From Phycisphaerae bacterium (lineage in GTDB: Bacteria; Planctomycetota; Phycisphaerae; UBA1845; Fen-1342), in contig JAGNKU010000022.1 of the NCBI GenBank assembly GCA_017999985.1, forward strand, positions 1 through 45,680: a stretch of DNA of 45,680 bases, written 5' to 3'. Within the stretch, counting starts at the first letter, position 1. Every line of letters begins with the position of its first letter. The notes beneath the pieces are model-generated. The model saw only the letters and a list, made by a program, of their open reading frames with translations. It made no database searches and had not been told where the DNA came from. Shown piece by piece: positions 32,957-42,155 of this stretch. Made by a program: the position numbers and the translations under genes.

Positions 32957-33611
32957 GGCCGGGCTCCTCCTGCGGCCGGGGCGCGGCCGGTTCGTCCGTG
33001 GCGGGCACGGGCTGCTCGTCCAGGTCCGTGGTCACCGTGGGCTTGAGCGGGGTGCGCTCGGGCGGCAGATCCAGGGTCACGCCCCGGAGCGACTCGACGA
33101 GGGCGCGCGTCCGCAGGGCCTTCAATCCATTGATGGTGGCCTTGACCAGGTTCTTCGGGCTGGTCGAGCCGTAGCATTTCGTCAGCACGTCCTTGACGCC
33201 GGCGAGCTCGAGCACGGCGCGGGGCGCGGCGCCGGCGATGACGCCGGTACCTTCGGACGCCGGGATCAGGACGACCTGGCTGGCGCCGAAGCGGCCGATG
33301 ACGCGGTGCGGGATCGAGGTGCCGCGGAGCGGGACGCGGAACAGGGCGCGGCGCGCCTGCTTGACGCCCTTCTCGACAGCGGGCGGGACTTCGTTGGCCT
33401 TGCCGTAGCCGAAGCCGACCTGTCCCTGGCGGTCGCCGACGACGACCAGGGCACCGAAGGAGAATCGGCGGCCGCCTTTGACGACGGTGGCGCACCGATA
33501 GAGCTTAACGACGGTATCTTCAACGGTCCGTTCGTCGCCGAACTCCGCGCCTTCACGTGGGCCGCGTCCGGGTCGATTACGGCCGCTGGGGGCTCCGGGC
33601 CTCGCTACCAT
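32946..33611 (-). CDS. rpsE: 30S ribosomal protein S5
   Basis: 221 residues, longer than the usual 165-200. About 30 basic residues precede the double-stranded RNA-binding part. The core is VVKLYRCATVVKGGRRFSFG, ALVVVGDRQGQVGFGYGKAN, EVPPAVEKGVKQARRA and PASEGTGVIAGAAPRAVLEL. About 35 Pro/Glu-rich residues follow. S5 helps decoding accuracy and mRNA unwinding. The start could be slightly further downstream if the N-terminal extension is not translated. Confidence 0.95.
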   Translation of the reverse strand: MVARPGAPSGRNRPGRGPREGAEFGDERTVEDTVVKLYRCATVVKGGRRFSFGALVVVGDRQGQVGFGYGKANEVPPAVEKGVKQARRALFRVPLRGTSIPHRVIGRFGASQVVLIPASEGTGVIAGAAPRAVLELAGVKDVLTKCYGSTSPKNLVKATINGLKALRTRALVESLRGVTLDLPPERTPLKPTVTTDLDEQPVPATDEPAAPRPQEEPGHDA

Positions 33612-33629
33612 GGGTTCCCGTCCTGCTCG

Positions 33630-33998
33630 CTAGAACTTCAATCCGGCCTCGCGCGCGGCTTCTGCCAGCGCACGGACCCGACCGTGAAACTTCCTGCCGC
33701 GACGATCGAAGCAGACCTGGGCAATACCGAGCTGGGTGGCCTTCTCGCCCAGGAGTTTGCCGATCAACTTGGCCGCCTGCACGTTGCCCCCGTATTTCAC
33801 CTGGTCACGCAGCTCGCGGGCCTCCGTCGACACGGCGCACAACGTCCGGCCCGACTCGTCGTCGATGATCTGGGCGGAGATGTGCCGCAGCGAACGGGCG
33901 ACGGTCAGTCGCGGGCGCTGGGTCTCCCCCATCACCTTGCGGCGCACGCGCCGGACGCGCCGGGCCTCGCGCCACGCCTTGATCAGTTCTTTTCTCAC
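33630..33998 (-). CDS. rplR: 50S ribosomal protein L18
   Basis: 122 residues. [35 protein letters not shown] and the end [26 protein letters not shown] identify L18, which binds 5S rRNA. It lies 26 nt after rplF and 18 nt before rpsE. The length is normal. Confidence 0.96.
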   Translation of the reverse strand: MRKELIKAWREARRVRRVRRKVMGETQRPRLTVARSLRHISAQIIDDESGRTLCAVSTEARELRDQVKYGGNVQAAKLIGKLLGEKATQLGIAQVCFDRRGRKFHGRVRALAEAAREAGLKF

Positions 33999-34024
33999 GC
34001 GCTCGATCCTCGCAATCTCAAGCT

Positions 34025-34624
34025 TTAGCCGCCGGCGCCGCCGCCCGCGAACACCTTGCCGGCCTTGCGGCGGATGTGCTCGCCGAGGTAGCGAATGCCC
34101 TTGCCCAGGTAGGGTTCGGGCTTGCGCAACTTGCGGATTTCCGCCGCGAACTGGTTGACCTGCTGCTTATCGGGCCCCATCACGACGAAGCGGGCCGGCT
34201 CGGTGTTGCCACGGGCGGTGGGCACCTCGACCTTGATCTGCAGGCCCTCGGGGATGGGGATGATGAACTGGGCTTTCTTGCCGACGCCGCGGCCCATGTA
34301 GCCGCAGTTGAGGAGCAGGTTCTTGCCCTCGACGCTGCTGCTGTAGCCGGTGCCGTAGATCTCGAGCGCGCGGCTGTAACCCTCGGCGCACCCGTGGATC
34401 ATGTCGGCGATCAGCGCGCGGGCCAGGCCGTGCAGCGCGCGGTTCTGCGCGACGTCGTCCGGGCGGCGCACGACCACCTGGCTCTGCTCGAGGGCCACGG
34501 TGATCGGGGCGGGGACCTTCCAGGTTAGCTTGCCCTTGGGGCCGGAGACGTTGACCACCGCGCCGGCCAGGTCGACCTTGACGCCGGCGGGGATGGGAAT
34601 CGGTTTCTTGCCTATGCGCGACAT
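34025..34624 (-). CDS. rplF: 50S ribosomal protein L6
   Basis: 199 residues from ATG at 34624 ([20 protein letters not shown]). The open frame continues upstream into rpsH but is not L6-like. [40 protein letters not shown] and [20 protein letters not shown] are L6 landmarks. It ends in a short Gly/Ala tail. It starts 4 nt after the rpsH stop. Confidence 0.97.
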   Translation of the reverse strand: MSRIGKKPIPIPAGVKVDLAGAVVNVSGPKGKLTWKVPAPITVALEQSQVVVRRPDDVAQNRALHGLARALIADMIHGCAEGYSRALEIYGTGYSSSVEGKNLLLNCGYMGRGVGKKAQFIIPIPEGLQIKVEVPTARGNTEPARFVVMGPDKQQVNQFAAEIRKLRKPEPYLGKGIRYLGEHIRRKAGKVFAGGGAGG

Positions 34625-34628
34625 GGTA

Positions 34629-35027
34629 TCACCACACGGTACAGAGCACTTCGCCGCCGACGCGCTGCTGCCGGCACTGCCGGTCACTCAAGACGCCGCG
34701 GCTGGTAGAGACGACCGCGATGCCGAGGCCGTCGCGCACGCGGCGGAGCTCGTCGACGCGGGTGTAGGTCCGCCGGCCGGGGCGGCTGGCGCGCTGCACG
34801 TCGAGGATGACCTTCTCGCCCAGGGGGCCGTACTTGAGGTCGACCTCGATGATCCCCTGGGTGGCGTCATCGATCGACACGTAGTCGGCGATGTAGCCCT
34901 CTTCCTTGAGCACGCGGGCCACCCCCAGGCACACCTTGCTGCGCTTGATGCGCACCCGTTTCTTACCCACGCGGTTGGCATTGCGAATCCGCGTCAGCAT
35001 GTCGGCGATCGGGTCGGAACTCGGCAT
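34629..35027 (-). CDS. rpsH: 30S ribosomal protein S8
   Basis: 132 residues. MPSSDPIADMLTRIRNANRV is the typical start, and the end SRGVLSDRQCRQQRVGGEVL CTVW is the conserved S8 C-terminus. S8 binds helix 21 of 16S rRNA and represses the spc operon in E. coli; a matching mRNA site was not found. It lies between rpsN and rplF. Confidence 0.97.
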   Translation of the reverse strand: MPSSDPIADMLTRIRNANRVGKKRVRIKRSKVCLGVARVLKEEGYIADYVSIDDATQGIIEVDLKYGPLGEKVILDVQRASRPGRRTYTRVDELRRVRDGLGIAVVSTSRGVLSDRQCRQQRVGGEVLCTVW

Positions 35028-35039
35028 TCTCAGCGTCCC

Positions 35040-35225
35040 CTACCAACTGGCCTTGCGTACGCCCGGGATGCGGCCTTCGAGGGCCAGCTTCCGGAAGCAC
35101 AACCGGCAGACCTTGAATTTGCGATAGACCGCGCGCGACCGGCCGCACAGCTCGCAGCGGCGGTACGCGCGGACCTTGAACTTGGGCACGCGTTTGCACT
35201 TGAGTTTGAGCGCCAGCCTGGCCAT
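35040..35225 (-). CDS. rpsN: 30S ribosomal protein S14, zinc-binding short form
   Basis: 61 residues. [20 protein letters not shown] holds the two Cys-x2-Cys pairs of the type Z form, followed by [18 protein letters not shown]. The ATG is 7 nt after the rplE stop. The zinc-binding forms of S14 and L36 occur together here. Confidence 0.97.
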   Translation of the reverse strand: MARLALKLKCKRVPKFKVRAYRRCELCGRSRAVYRKFKVCRLCFRKLALEGRIPGVRKASW

Positions 35226-35232
35226 CGTCCGT

Positions 35233-35793
35233 CTAGCTCCTGAACGGCATGCCCAGCAGCGTCAGCAGCAGGCGCGCCTCGCCATCGTTGCGCGCGGTGG
35301 TGCAGATCGTGATGTTCATGCCCTGCTGGTACGTCACCTTGTCGGGGTTGATTTCGGGGAACACGCCGTACTCGGACACACCCATGCCGTAGTTGCCGCG
35401 GCCGTCGAAGCTGCCGGGGTTCAGGCCGCGGAAGTCGCGGATGCGCGGCACGGCGAGGCAGATCAGGCGGTCGAGAAACTCGTACATGCGGTGGCCGCGG
35501 AGCGTGACCTTCAGGCCCACGTCGTAACCTTCGCGGAGCTTGAAGTTCGACACGCTTTTGCGGGCCTTGCAGACCAGGGGCTTCTGGCCCGTGACGGTCG
35601 CCAGGGCGGCCTCGGCCTCCGCGAACCGCTTGTTCTCGCGGGACTTGTTGCCGGACTCGGCCACGGCCTTGCCCAAGCCCATCGAGAGCACGACCTTTTC
35701 GAGCTTGGGCAGGGACATGGGGTTGGCCCGGCCCAGCTCGGTCTTCAGCTTCGGCAGCACTTCCTGCCGGTACTTGTCCAGCAAGCGAGGCAT
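35233..35793 (-). CDS. rplE: 50S ribosomal protein L5
   Basis: 186 residues. [60 protein letters not shown] and [18 protein letters not shown] are L5 signatures. L5 binds 5S rRNA with L18. Its ATG shares one base with the rplX stop. Confidence 0.97.
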   Translation of the reverse strand: MPRLLDKYRQEVLPKLKTELGRANPMSLPKLEKVVLSMGLGKAVAESGNKSRENKRFAEAEAALATVTGQKPLVCKARKSVSNFKLREGYDVGLKVTLRGHRMYEFLDRLICLAVPRIRDFRGLNPGSFDGRGNYGMGVSEYGVFPEINPDKVTYQQGMNITICTTARNDGEARLLLTLLGMPFRS

Positions 35794-36173
35794 CAGCGCG
35801 TCCCGCCTTTCATCTCCCGCGTGCCGTGCGTCACGTCACTGAGGACGGCGCCACTGGCCCGGCGACCCGCGGCGACCCGCCGCTTGCGGACCTTGCCGGA
35901 GGGGTCCTGCACCGACTCATACCGCACGCGCGTCCCGTGGTCCGCCTTGGGATCGAGCGGCATCACGTTGGAAATATGCAGCGGGGCCTCTTTCTGGATG
36001 CGGCCCCCCTGCGGGTTGCGCTGGCTCTTGCGCACGTGGCGGTAGACCATGTTGACGCCTTCCACCAGCACGCGCTGCTTCTCCGGGAGCACCCGCAGGA
36101 CCTTGCCGCGGGCGCCCTTGTGATCGCCGGAGATCACCACCACCATGTCGTCCTTGCGGATCCGTGCCGCCAT
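35793..36173 (-). CDS. rplX: 50S ribosomal protein L24
   Basis: 126 residues from ATG at 36173, since L24 homology begins at MAARIRKDDMVVVISGDHKG; the longer open frame upstream overlaps rplN and is not L24. The KOW motif is VVVISGDHKGARGKVLRVLP. HVRKSQRNPQGGRIQKEAPL and SNVMPLDP follow. The last 20 residues extend past the common end. The start is 2 nt after the rplN stop. Confidence 0.96.
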   Translation of the reverse strand: MAARIRKDDMVVVISGDHKGARGKVLRVLPEKQRVLVEGVNMVYRHVRKSQRNPQGGRIQKEAPLHISNVMPLDPKADHGTRVRYESVQDPSGKVRKRRVAAGRRASGAVLSDVTHGTREMKGGTR

Positions 36174-36175
36174 GG

Positions 36176-36565
36176 CTACCAGACCTCCTCCGCGAGCGAG
36201 ATGATCTTCGTGAAGTTCTTCTCCCGCAGTTCGCGGGCCACGGCGCCGAACACGCGGGTGCCGCGCGGGTTGTTCTCGGGGTCGATCAGCACCGCCGCGT
36301 TGCTGTCGAAGCGGACGTAGCTGCCGTCCTTGCGGCGGGTGGGGTACTTGGTGCGGACGACGACGCAGCGCACCTTGTCGCCCTTCTTGATGTCCGAGGC
36401 GGGCAGGGCCTGCTTGACCGAACAGATGACGATGTCGCCGACGCCACCGCTGTTCAGGCGGGGCTTGCCGTGGCGCGCCGAGCGGCCCTTGAGCACCTGG
36501 ATGCACTGCAGGCGCTTGGCGCCGGTGTTGTCGGCGACGTCCAGGCGCGTGTACTGGGTGATCAT
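36176..36565 (-). CDS. rplN: 50S ribosomal protein L14
   Basis: 129 residues. [20 protein letters not shown] is the standard start, with [40 protein letters not shown] and the end [13 protein letters not shown] loop around [14 protein letters not shown] makes it a few residues longer than usual. The ATGA overlap with rpsQ couples translation. Confidence 0.97.
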   Translation of the reverse strand: MITQYTRLDVADNTGAKRLQCIQVLKGRSARHGKPRLNSGGVGDIVICSVKQALPASDIKKGDKVRCVVVRTKYPTRRKDGSYVRFDSNAAVLIDPENNPRGTRVFGAVARELREKNFTKIISLAEEVW

Positions 36566-36882
36566 GCCTCACCCCCTGGCGTACCGGGGGCGCGCGTCAC
36601 GATCCGCAGCAGCCGCCAGCACTTGGTCTTGCTGAGCGGGCGGGTCTGGACGATCTCGACGACGTCGCCGTTGCGGCACTCGTTCTTTTCGTCGTGGGCG
36701 TGGTACACGGTCCGGCGGCGTACGAACTTGCCGTACTTCGGGTGCCGGACCATGTAGGTCATGGTCACACTGATGGTCTTGTTGCGGACGCAGGAGGTCA
36801 CGACGCCCGTCTGGGTGGCGCGCTGTTTGCGGGCACCCCGGGGGGCCGTGGCCGTTGCGTCGGGCTGGGTCTGTGCGGTCAT
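36562..36882 (-). CDS. rpsQ: 30S ribosomal protein S17
   Basis: 106 residues. After an Ala/Thr-rich leader of about 20 residues, [60 protein letters not shown] and LLRIV follow, all S17 landmarks. It binds 16S rRNA as a primary assembly protein. It overlaps rplN by four bases. Confidence 0.96.
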   Translation of the reverse strand: MTAQTQPDATATAPRGARKQRATQTGVVTSCVRNKTISVTMTYMVRHPKYGKFVRRRTVYHAHDEKNECRNGDVVEIVQTRPLSKTKCWRLLRIVTRAPGTPGGEA

Positions 36883-36921
36883 GGAAGCGTTCCAGTACTA
36901 GCGTCTTCCCAGGTTCGGGGC

Positions 36922-37161
36922 CTATCGTCGGGCCGCCTGCGCGCTCATCCGGGCCTGGCGCTGCTCAACGTGCGTGTCGCCGCGCTCGCGCAGGACCGTG
37001 AGGATTCGGGCAATGTCCCGGCGTGTCTTGAGCAACTGCGTCGGGTCTTCGAGTTTCTCGGTGACCGCCTGCGCCCGCAGGTCGAACAGGTGGCGGCGCA
37101 GGTGCTCCAGCTCGTTGTGGAGCTCATCGATCTTCATGTGTCGGACAGCTTCGATCTTCAT
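36922..37161 (-). CDS. rpmC: 50S ribosomal protein L29
   Basis: 79 residues, helical throughout, with MKIDELHNELEHLRRHLFDL, RAQAVTEKLEDPTQLLKTRR and DIARILTVLRER. Eight N-terminal residues precede the usual start (second Met at residue 9), so the shorter start is possible. It lies near the tunnel exit of the 50S subunit, where SRP and trigger factor dock. Confidence 0.93.
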   Translation of the reverse strand: MKIEAVRHMKIDELHNELEHLRRHLFDLRAQAVTEKLEDPTQLLKTRRDIARILTVLRERGDTHVEQRQARMSAQAARR

Positions 37162-37170
37162 CGCGGGTTC

Positions 37171-37593
37171 CTACACGCCGTGCCGGCGGTACACGAAACG
37201 CGTCTTCACGGGCATCTTGTGGGCGACGCGCAGCAACGCGGTCTTGGCCACGGACTCGGCCACGCCGCCGACCTCGTACATCACGGTGCCGGGCTTGACG
37301 AGGGCGGTCCAGAACTCCGGCTCGCCCTTGCCCTTGCCCATGCGCGTCTCGAGCGGCTTCGAGGAGACGGGCTTGTGCGGGAAGATGCGGATGTAGACCC
37401 GCCCTTCGCGCGCCAGAAAGTGCGACGCCGCGACACGGCCGGCCTCGATGTGCCGCGCGGTGACGCGCCCCAGCTCCAGGGCCTGCAGCCCGTAGTCACC
37501 GAAGGACACCGTGTTCCCGCGCGTGGCGTTGCCGCGGTTGCGGCCCTTCTGGGCCTTGCGGTACTTCACGCGTTTGGGCATGTTGGCCGGCAT
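37171..37593 (-). CDS. rplP: 50S ribosomal protein L16
   Basis: 140 residues. MPKRVKYRKAQKGRNRGNAT, RGNTVSFGDYGLQALELGRV, GRVYIRIFPHKPVSSKPLET and RMGKGKGEPEFWTALVKPGT are clear. Four residues (MPAN) precede the common MPKRVKYRK start. L16 is near the peptidyl transferase centre. Confidence 0.97.
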   Translation of the reverse strand: MPANMPKRVKYRKAQKGRNRGNATRGNTVSFGDYGLQALELGRVTARHIEAGRVAASHFLAREGRVYIRIFPHKPVSSKPLETRMGKGKGEPEFWTALVKPGTVMYEVGGVAESVAKTALLRVAHKMPVKTRFVYRRHGV

Positions 37594-37614
37594 GGCGACG
37601 ACTCCTCAAAACAA

Positions 37615-38304
37615 CTAGCGGCGGGCCCGGCGGCGGAAGCGGCTTTCACCGCGTTCGGCCGGCTGCTCGCCGTACATGCCACGATGAATCCAGACCTTGA
37701 TCCCGATGGAGCCGACGGTCGTGACGGCGGTGGTGTGGGCGTAGTCGACCTCGGCCTGGAGCGTCTGCAGCGGAATGGAGCCGAGCATCTGCGTCTCGGT
37801 GCGGGCCATTTCCGCGTTGCCCAGGCGACCGGAGCAGATGATCTTCACGCCCTTGGCGCCGGCTTCCATGGAGACTTCGCACTTCTGCTTCATGACGCGC
37901 CGGAAGCTCATGCGTTTTTTGAGCTGCTCGGCGATCGACGCACCGACCAGGAAGGCATCCAGGTCGGGGTTCTTGATCTCGACGATGTTGACGGAGACGC
38001 GGCGGTCGATGAGATCCTCGAGGCGCTCCTTGAGCTTGTCCACCTCGGAGCCCTTGGCGCCGATCACCATGCCGGGCCGGGCGGTATGCAGGATGACCTT
38101 GACCTCGTCCCGGGTCCGCTCGATGACGACCTTGGACACGCCGGCGAACGGCGGTTGCTTGTTGAGCGTGCTGTCGACGTATTTGCGGATCATCTCGTCT
38201 TCGACGAGGAAGGTGCCGAACGCGGCCTTGGGCGCATACCAGCGAGACTTCCAGCCTTCGGTGACGCCGACCCGGAACCCGATTGGATGACACTTTTGGC
38301 CCAC
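37615..38304 (-). CDS. rpsC: 30S ribosomal protein S3
   Basis: 229 residues. MGQKCHPIGFRVGVTEGWKS is the start. A KH domain (VILHTARPGMVIGAKGSEVD) is followed by VGASIAEQLKKRMSFRRVMK, GVKIICSGRLGNAEMARTET and GSIGIKVWIHRGMYG. S3 is part of the mRNA entry helicase of the 30S subunit. It starts 3 nt after the rplV stop. Confidence 0.97.
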   Translation of the reverse strand: MGQKCHPIGFRVGVTEGWKSRWYAPKAAFGTFLVEDEMIRKYVDSTLNKQPPFAGVSKVVIERTRDEVKVILHTARPGMVIGAKGSEVDKLKERLEDLIDRRVSVNIVEIKNPDLDAFLVGASIAEQLKKRMSFRRVMKQKCEVSMEAGAKGVKIICSGRLGNAEMARTETQMLGSIPLQTLQAEVDYAHTTAVTTVGSIGIKVWIHRGMYGEQPAERGESRFRRRARR

Positions 38305-38307
38305 GGC

Positions 38308-38640
38308 TTAATCCTTCTGGTCGACCGCGACGATGATGTGACTCGTCCGCTTCTGGATGGAATGGGCGCGCCCGCGGTCCTTGGGGCGGAAGCGCTTGAT
38401 GATCGGCCCGGCGTCCACGCGGGCCTCCGCCACGAACAGCTTGTTCATCGCCGCTTCGCTCTCGTTGGCGCTGGCCATGGCCGACTTGAGTACGCGGTCC
38501 ACCATGCCAGCCGCCCGTTTGTGGGTGAAGCGGAGGACTTCGACGGCCTGATCGCAGGGCAGGCCGCGGATCATGTCCGCGACCAAGCGCACCTTGCGTT
38601 CAGAGATCCGGGCATAACGATGTTTTGCTAACCAGGCCAT
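38308..38640 (-). CDS. rplV: 50S ribosomal protein L22
   Basis: 110 residues. KHRYARISERKVRLVADMIR, VEVLRFTHKRAAGMVDRVLK, SAMASANESEAAM and DRGRAHSIQKRTSHIIVAVD are typical. The extended beta hairpin that lines the exit tunnel is present. Confidence 0.97.
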   Translation of the reverse strand: MAWLAKHRYARISERKVRLVADMIRGLPCDQAVEVLRFTHKRAAGMVDRVLKSAMASANESEAAMNKLFVAEARVDAGPIIKRFRPKDRGRAHSIQKRTSHIIVAVDQKD

Positions 38641-38656
38641 GCGCCTCGGTCTCCTG

Positions 38657-38935
38657 CTACGGCGCTTTCGCGACCGACCGGGCAGTGTGGCCCCGGAAGG
38701 TCCGCGACGGCGCGAATTCGCCCAGCTTGTGCCCCACCATGTCCTCGGTCACGTACAACTTCATGAACGTCTTGCCGTTATGAATCTCGAAATTCATACC
38801 GACAAACTCGGGCACGATGGTGCACGCCCGGTTCCAGACGCGGATGGGCATGGTCGACCCGGAGTCGCGGGCTGCCACCGCCTTGCGGAACAGCACCTCG
38901 TCGACATACGGGCCTTTTTTCAAGCTGCGCGACAT
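38657..38935 (-). CDS. rpsS: 30S ribosomal protein S19
   Basis: 92 residues from ATG at 38935 (MSRSLKKGPYVDEVLFRKAV), preferred over a TTG two codons earlier. GAGAGGA lies 7 nt upstream. GKTFMKLYVTEDMVGHKLGE and FAPSRTFRGH identify S19, a 30S head protein that pairs with S13. Confidence 0.96.
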   Translation of the reverse strand: MSRSLKKGPYVDEVLFRKAVAARDSGSTMPIRVWNRACTIVPEFVGMNFEIHNGKTFMKLYVTEDMVGHKLGEFAPSRTFRGHTARSVAKAP

Positions 38936-38953
38936 CGCCAATCCTCTCGCCGA

Positions 38954-39826
38954 CTACCACTTCCTCTTGAGCTTCGCTTCCCCGAACGATTTCGTGATGC
39001 GCCGCCGCAGAATCCGGCGGTTGGAGCGCGCCCGCGGGCTGCGCGTGCGGCCGCCCTTGGCCAGCGTGCCCCACGGCGAGCACGGGTGCCGGCCGCCGTT
39101 GCTGCGGCCTTCGCCCCCGCCCATCGGATGGGCATGCGGGTTCATGGCCTTGCCGCGGACGTGCGGGCGGCGGCCCATGTGCCGCTTGCGCCCGGCCTTG
39201 CCGATGGTGATGTTCTGGTGATCCAGGTTGCCGAGCTGACCGATGGTCGCGCGGCACTCCACGCGCACCTGACGCATCTCGCCCGACGGCAGTTGGATGG
39301 TCGCCCAGGCGCCTTCGCGGGCCATAAGGCGGGCCTGGCCGCCGGCGGTCCGGACGAGCTTGCCGCCCTGACCGGCGGACATCTCGATGTTGTGCACTTC
39401 CAGGCCGATCGGGATCGAGGCGAGCGGCATGCAGTTGCCCACCTTCGGCTCGACCTTCTGGCCGCTCTCCACCGTGTCGCCGGCCTTCAACCCGATCGGG
39501 GCCAGCATGTAGCGCCGTTCGCCGCCCGCGTACTCCAGGAGGGCGATGTGGCAGGTGCGATTGGGGTCGTACTGGATTTCGAGCACTTTGGCGGGCGTGT
39601 TATCGAGGTTGCGCTTAAAGTCGATGAGCCGGTACTTGCGCTTGTGGCCGCCGCCGCGGTGCCAGGCCGTGATCTTGCCGGAATGGTTGCGGCCGCCGGT
39701 GCGTTTGAGCGGCACGGTCAGCGACTTCTCGGGCCGGTTCTCGTGCTTGAACGTGATCTCGGAGAAGTCGTTGACGCTCGAGTTGCGTCGTCCGGCGGAA
39801 GTCGGTTTGTATGTCTTGACACCCAT
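38954..39826 (-). CDS. rplB: 50S ribosomal protein L2
   Basis: 290 residues. [51 protein letters not shown] and [20 protein letters not shown] (with the conserved His) are diagnostic. L2 is required for peptidyl transferase activity and subunit joining. The N-terminal 15 residues are variable. The length is slightly above the common 275. Confidence 0.98.
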   Translation of the reverse strand: MGVKTYKPTSAGRRNSSVNDFSEITFKHENRPEKSLTVPLKRTGGRNHSGKITAWHRGGGHKRKYRLIDFKRNLDNTPAKVLEIQYDPNRTCHIALLEYAGGERRYMLAPIGLKAGDTVESGQKVEPKVGNCMPLASIPIGLEVHNIEMSAGQGGKLVRTAGGQARLMAREGAWATIQLPSGEMRQVRVECRATIGQLGNLDHQNITIGKAGRKRHMGRRPHVRGKAMNPHAHPMGGGEGRSNGGRHPCSPWGTLAKGGRTRSPRARSNRRILRRRITKSFGEAKLKRKW

Positions 39827-39855
39827 CCGCGTATCCTCGTCCCTAAGCCCGGGGC

Positions 39856-40149
39856 TTAGAACAAATCAATGTGGCTGTCCTTGTCCACCGTGACGACGGC
39901 CTTCTTGGTGCGGCGCGTCTGCCCAAAACGAAAACGGAACCGCCGGACCTTGCCCGGGCGGTTCGACGTGCGGACGTCCACGACCGTGACGCCGTAGATC
40001 TTCTCGACGGCGTCCTTGATCTGGACCTTGTTGGCCAGGGGGTGCACCTCGAAGCTGTAGGTGCCGCCGTGGGCCCTGGCCGTCTGGCGCGCCTGGTGTG
40101 TGCTCTTTTCGGTCACCAGCGGGCGGATAATCGTGTGGTAGATGTCCAT
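39856..40149 (-). CDS. rplW: 50S ribosomal protein L23
   Basis: 97 residues. [36 protein letters not shown] and [20 protein letters not shown] are typical of L23, the docking site of trigger factor and SRP at the tunnel exit. It is 6 nt after rplD. Confidence 0.97.
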   Translation of the reverse strand: MDIYHTIIRPLVTEKSTHQARQTARAHGGTYSFEVHPLANKVQIKDAVEKIYGVTVVDVRTSNRPGKVRRFRFRFGQTRRTKKAVVTVDKDSHIDLF

Positions 40150-40155
40150 GGCAGC

Positions 40156-40800
40156 TTACTCGCCGGCGGCGGGGCCCGCGCTGACGATCTCCTTGAATTG
40201 CTCGAACGCGTCGCGCGTGAAGATCAGCTTGCGGCGCGACAGGATCTGGTACGCATTCAGCGCGGCGACATCGGTGATTTCTGTGCGCGGGATGTTGCGA
40301 CCGCTCTTGTAGACCGGCAGATCCACGCCGCGGGTGGCCACGACGCAGCCGCGCTCGGCGTGGACGGCGGACAGCAGCTTCGCGAACGGCGCGGTCTTCG
40401 GGGTCGCGAACTTGAGGCCGTCGACGATCAGCGCGTCGGCGCTCTGGATCTTCGCGAGCACCGCGTGATTGCGGGCCAGGCGCCGCATCTTGACCGGCAT
40501 GGCCTGGCGGAAATCGCGGGGGCGCTTGGCGAAGGCCATGCCGCCGCCCCGGCGCTGCGGCGTGCGGGCGTTGCCCATGCGCGCGCGGCCGGTGCCCTTC
40601 TGGCGGTAGAGCTTGCGGCTGGAGCCTTCGACATCGGCCCGCGACTTGGTCTGGACCGTGCCCTGACGCAGGTTGGCGTGGTACATGACGACGGCCTGCT
40701 TGAGCAGCGCCGGGCTTACTTCGCCGCCGAGGAGGACTTCGTCGAGGGCCTCTTCGCCGAGCTTCTGGCCGGACATGTTGTAGACTGGGACTTTAACCAT
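40156..40800 (-). CDS. rplD: 50S ribosomal protein L4
   Basis: 214 residues. VPVYNMSGQKLGEEALDEVL is the start. The tunnel-reaching loop is KLYRQKGTGRARMGNARTPQ RRGGGMAFAKRPRDF, and DVAALNAYQILSRRKLIFTR is near the end. In some bacteria L4 represses the S10 operon through its leader; no leader was verified here. Confidence 0.97.
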   Translation of the reverse strand: MVKVPVYNMSGQKLGEEALDEVLLGGEVSPALLKQAVVMYHANLRQGTVQTKSRADVEGSSRKLYRQKGTGRARMGNARTPQRRGGGMAFAKRPRDFRQAMPVKMRRLARNHAVLAKIQSADALIVDGLKFATPKTAPFAKLLSAVHAERGCVVATRGVDLPVYKSGRNIPRTEITDVAALNAYQILSRRKLIFTRDAFEQFKEIVSAGPAAGE

Positions 40801-40819
40801 CGCAGTGCTTCCGCTCGCG

Positions 40820-41476
40820 TTACGACCGGGTCTTCGACTTGCGCACGACCACGAACCCGCCGACCGGCCCCGGGACCGAGCCCGCGATCAGGAGCAGGTT
40901 GTGTTCCGCGTCGACGCCGACCAGCGCCTGGCACGGGGCCGTGCGACGCGCATTGCCCATGTGCCCGGCCATGCGTTTGCCTTTCTTGACCGCGCCGCTG
41001 GTGCCACGGTTCTGGCCGCGGCCGCCAATGCTGCCGGGCGAGCGGTGCTTGCGCTCGGTGCCGTGGGAGGCGGGCTGGCCGCCAAAGCCCCAGCGCTTCA
41101 TGCCGCCCTGGAAACCGCGGCCCTTGGTGACGCCGATGACGTCGACGAACTTGACGCCGGCGTCCTCGAACAGGCCGACCGTGACGGTGTCGCCGACGGC
41201 CTTGTCCGTGGGTTCCTGGAGGCGAATCTCGCGCACAAAGGCCTTGGGGGCCGTCTGCGCTTTGCGGGCGTGACCGATCTCCGGCAGCGTGGAGCGATGC
41301 GGTTTCACGTCGGCGAAGCCGAGCTGGACGGCGTTGTAGCGGTCTTTGCCGTCCGCCCGCTTGACCTGGAGCACGACACAGGGCCCGGCCTGGACCAGCG
41401 TGACAGGGACGCGCTGGCCGGTCGGCTCGAAGACCTGCGTCATGCCGATTTTCTTTCCGAGTATCGCCGGGAGCAT
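40820..41476 (-). CDS. rplC: 50S ribosomal protein L3
   Basis: 218 residues. MLPAILGKKIGMTQVFEPTG, FVDVIGVTKGRGFQGGMKRW, GFGGQPASHGTERKHRSPGS and MAGHMGNARRTAPCQAL are L3 signatures. It is one of the first proteins in 50S assembly. The gap to rpsJ is 85 nt, the longest between ribosomal genes here. Confidence 0.98.
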   Translation of the reverse strand: MLPAILGKKIGMTQVFEPTGQRVPVTLVQAGPCVVLQVKRADGKDRYNAVQLGFADVKPHRSTLPEIGHARKAQTAPKAFVREIRLQEPTDKAVGDTVTVGLFEDAGVKFVDVIGVTKGRGFQGGMKRWGFGGQPASHGTERKHRSPGSIGGRGQNRGTSGAVKKGKRMAGHMGNARRTAPCQALVGVDAEHNLLLIAGSVPGPVGGFVVVRKSKTRS

Positions 41477-41561
41477 ACCGCGGCACTCCTACATCGGGCG
41501 AGACCGTGCCCTCGGCCCCTCCGCCAGTATTTACCTCGTCGTCACGGGCGTCGGCAGGCGC

Positions 41562-41870
41562 CTAGGCCTTGATCTTGACAAAGACGCCGGCCGGAACGAC
41601 CAGTCGATTGAGCGCTTCCACCGTGCGTGAAGTCGGTTCGAAGATGTCGATCACCCGCTTATGGGTGCGCATCTCGAATTGTTCGCGGGACTTCTTGTCG
41701 ATGTGGGGTGAACGGAGGACCGTGAAGCGCTCGATTCGTGTCGGAAGTGGGATCGGGCCGCGCACGGTGGCGCTGGTCCGCTTGGCCTGGTCCACGATCT
41801 CCTGCGCCGAGGCATCCAGCGCCCGGTGATCGTACGCCTCCATCCGAATACGAATTCGCTCTCCCGCCAT
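41562..41870 (-). CDS. rpsJ: 30S ribosomal protein S10
   Basis: 102 residues. [60 protein letters not shown] and the end [12 protein letters not shown] are typical. It is the first gene of the operon, so the promoter upstream serves the whole cluster. fusA, tuf and rpsL are not next to it. Confidence 0.98.
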   Translation of the reverse strand: MAGERIRIRMEAYDHRALDASAQEIVDQAKRTSATVRGPIPLPTRIERFTVLRSPHIDKKSREQFEMRTHKRVIDIFEPTSRTVEALNRLVVPAGVFVKIKA

Positions 41871-41946
41871 AGACTTCTCTTTTACCTATGCGCGTCCGAC
41901 CGTTACCCCGGCTCACAGTCCCGGCCTTGCTGCGCCGAGACAGGTT

Positions 41947-41974
41947 AGGATACACGTGCGGAAACTTGCGTCAA
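41947..41974 (-). promoter_or_regulatory. Promoter of the ribosomal operon
   Basis: The minus strand reads TTGACG (41974-41969), 16 bp, TATCCT (41952-41947). The expected RNA start is near 41,940, giving a leader of about 70 nt. A second, weaker set (TTCCTG 42139-42134, 15 bp, TATTAT 42118-42113) lies further upstream. Confidence 0.65.
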
Positions 41975-41992
41975 GAGCCGACCGGCCAAAAT

Positions 41993-42008
41993 GAGCAAAA
42001 CGTTGCTC
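41993..42008 (-). terminator. Weak hairpin between mreC and rpsJ
   Basis: On the minus strand GAGCAA (42008-42003), loop CGTT, TTGCTC (41998-41993), then ATTTT. The stem is short, so mreC transcription may partly read through into the ribosomal operon. Confidence 0.35.
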
Positions 42009-42155
42009 GCGGGCGCGCCGGTGTCGTCGCGTGCGAAGGGCGACCCACACGGCCGGGCGCACCCACGCGGACTAGCCCCCCTTTCGCACGTCGGGGTGTT
42101 GTAACACGTCCGATAATAGCGCGTTTCGGCTGACAGGAACTCCCGCAGCAGAGTC

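Noticed and set aside
35793..36572. 259-codon frame as an extended L24
   Set aside because: L24 homology starts at 36173. The upstream part is the shifted frame of rplN.
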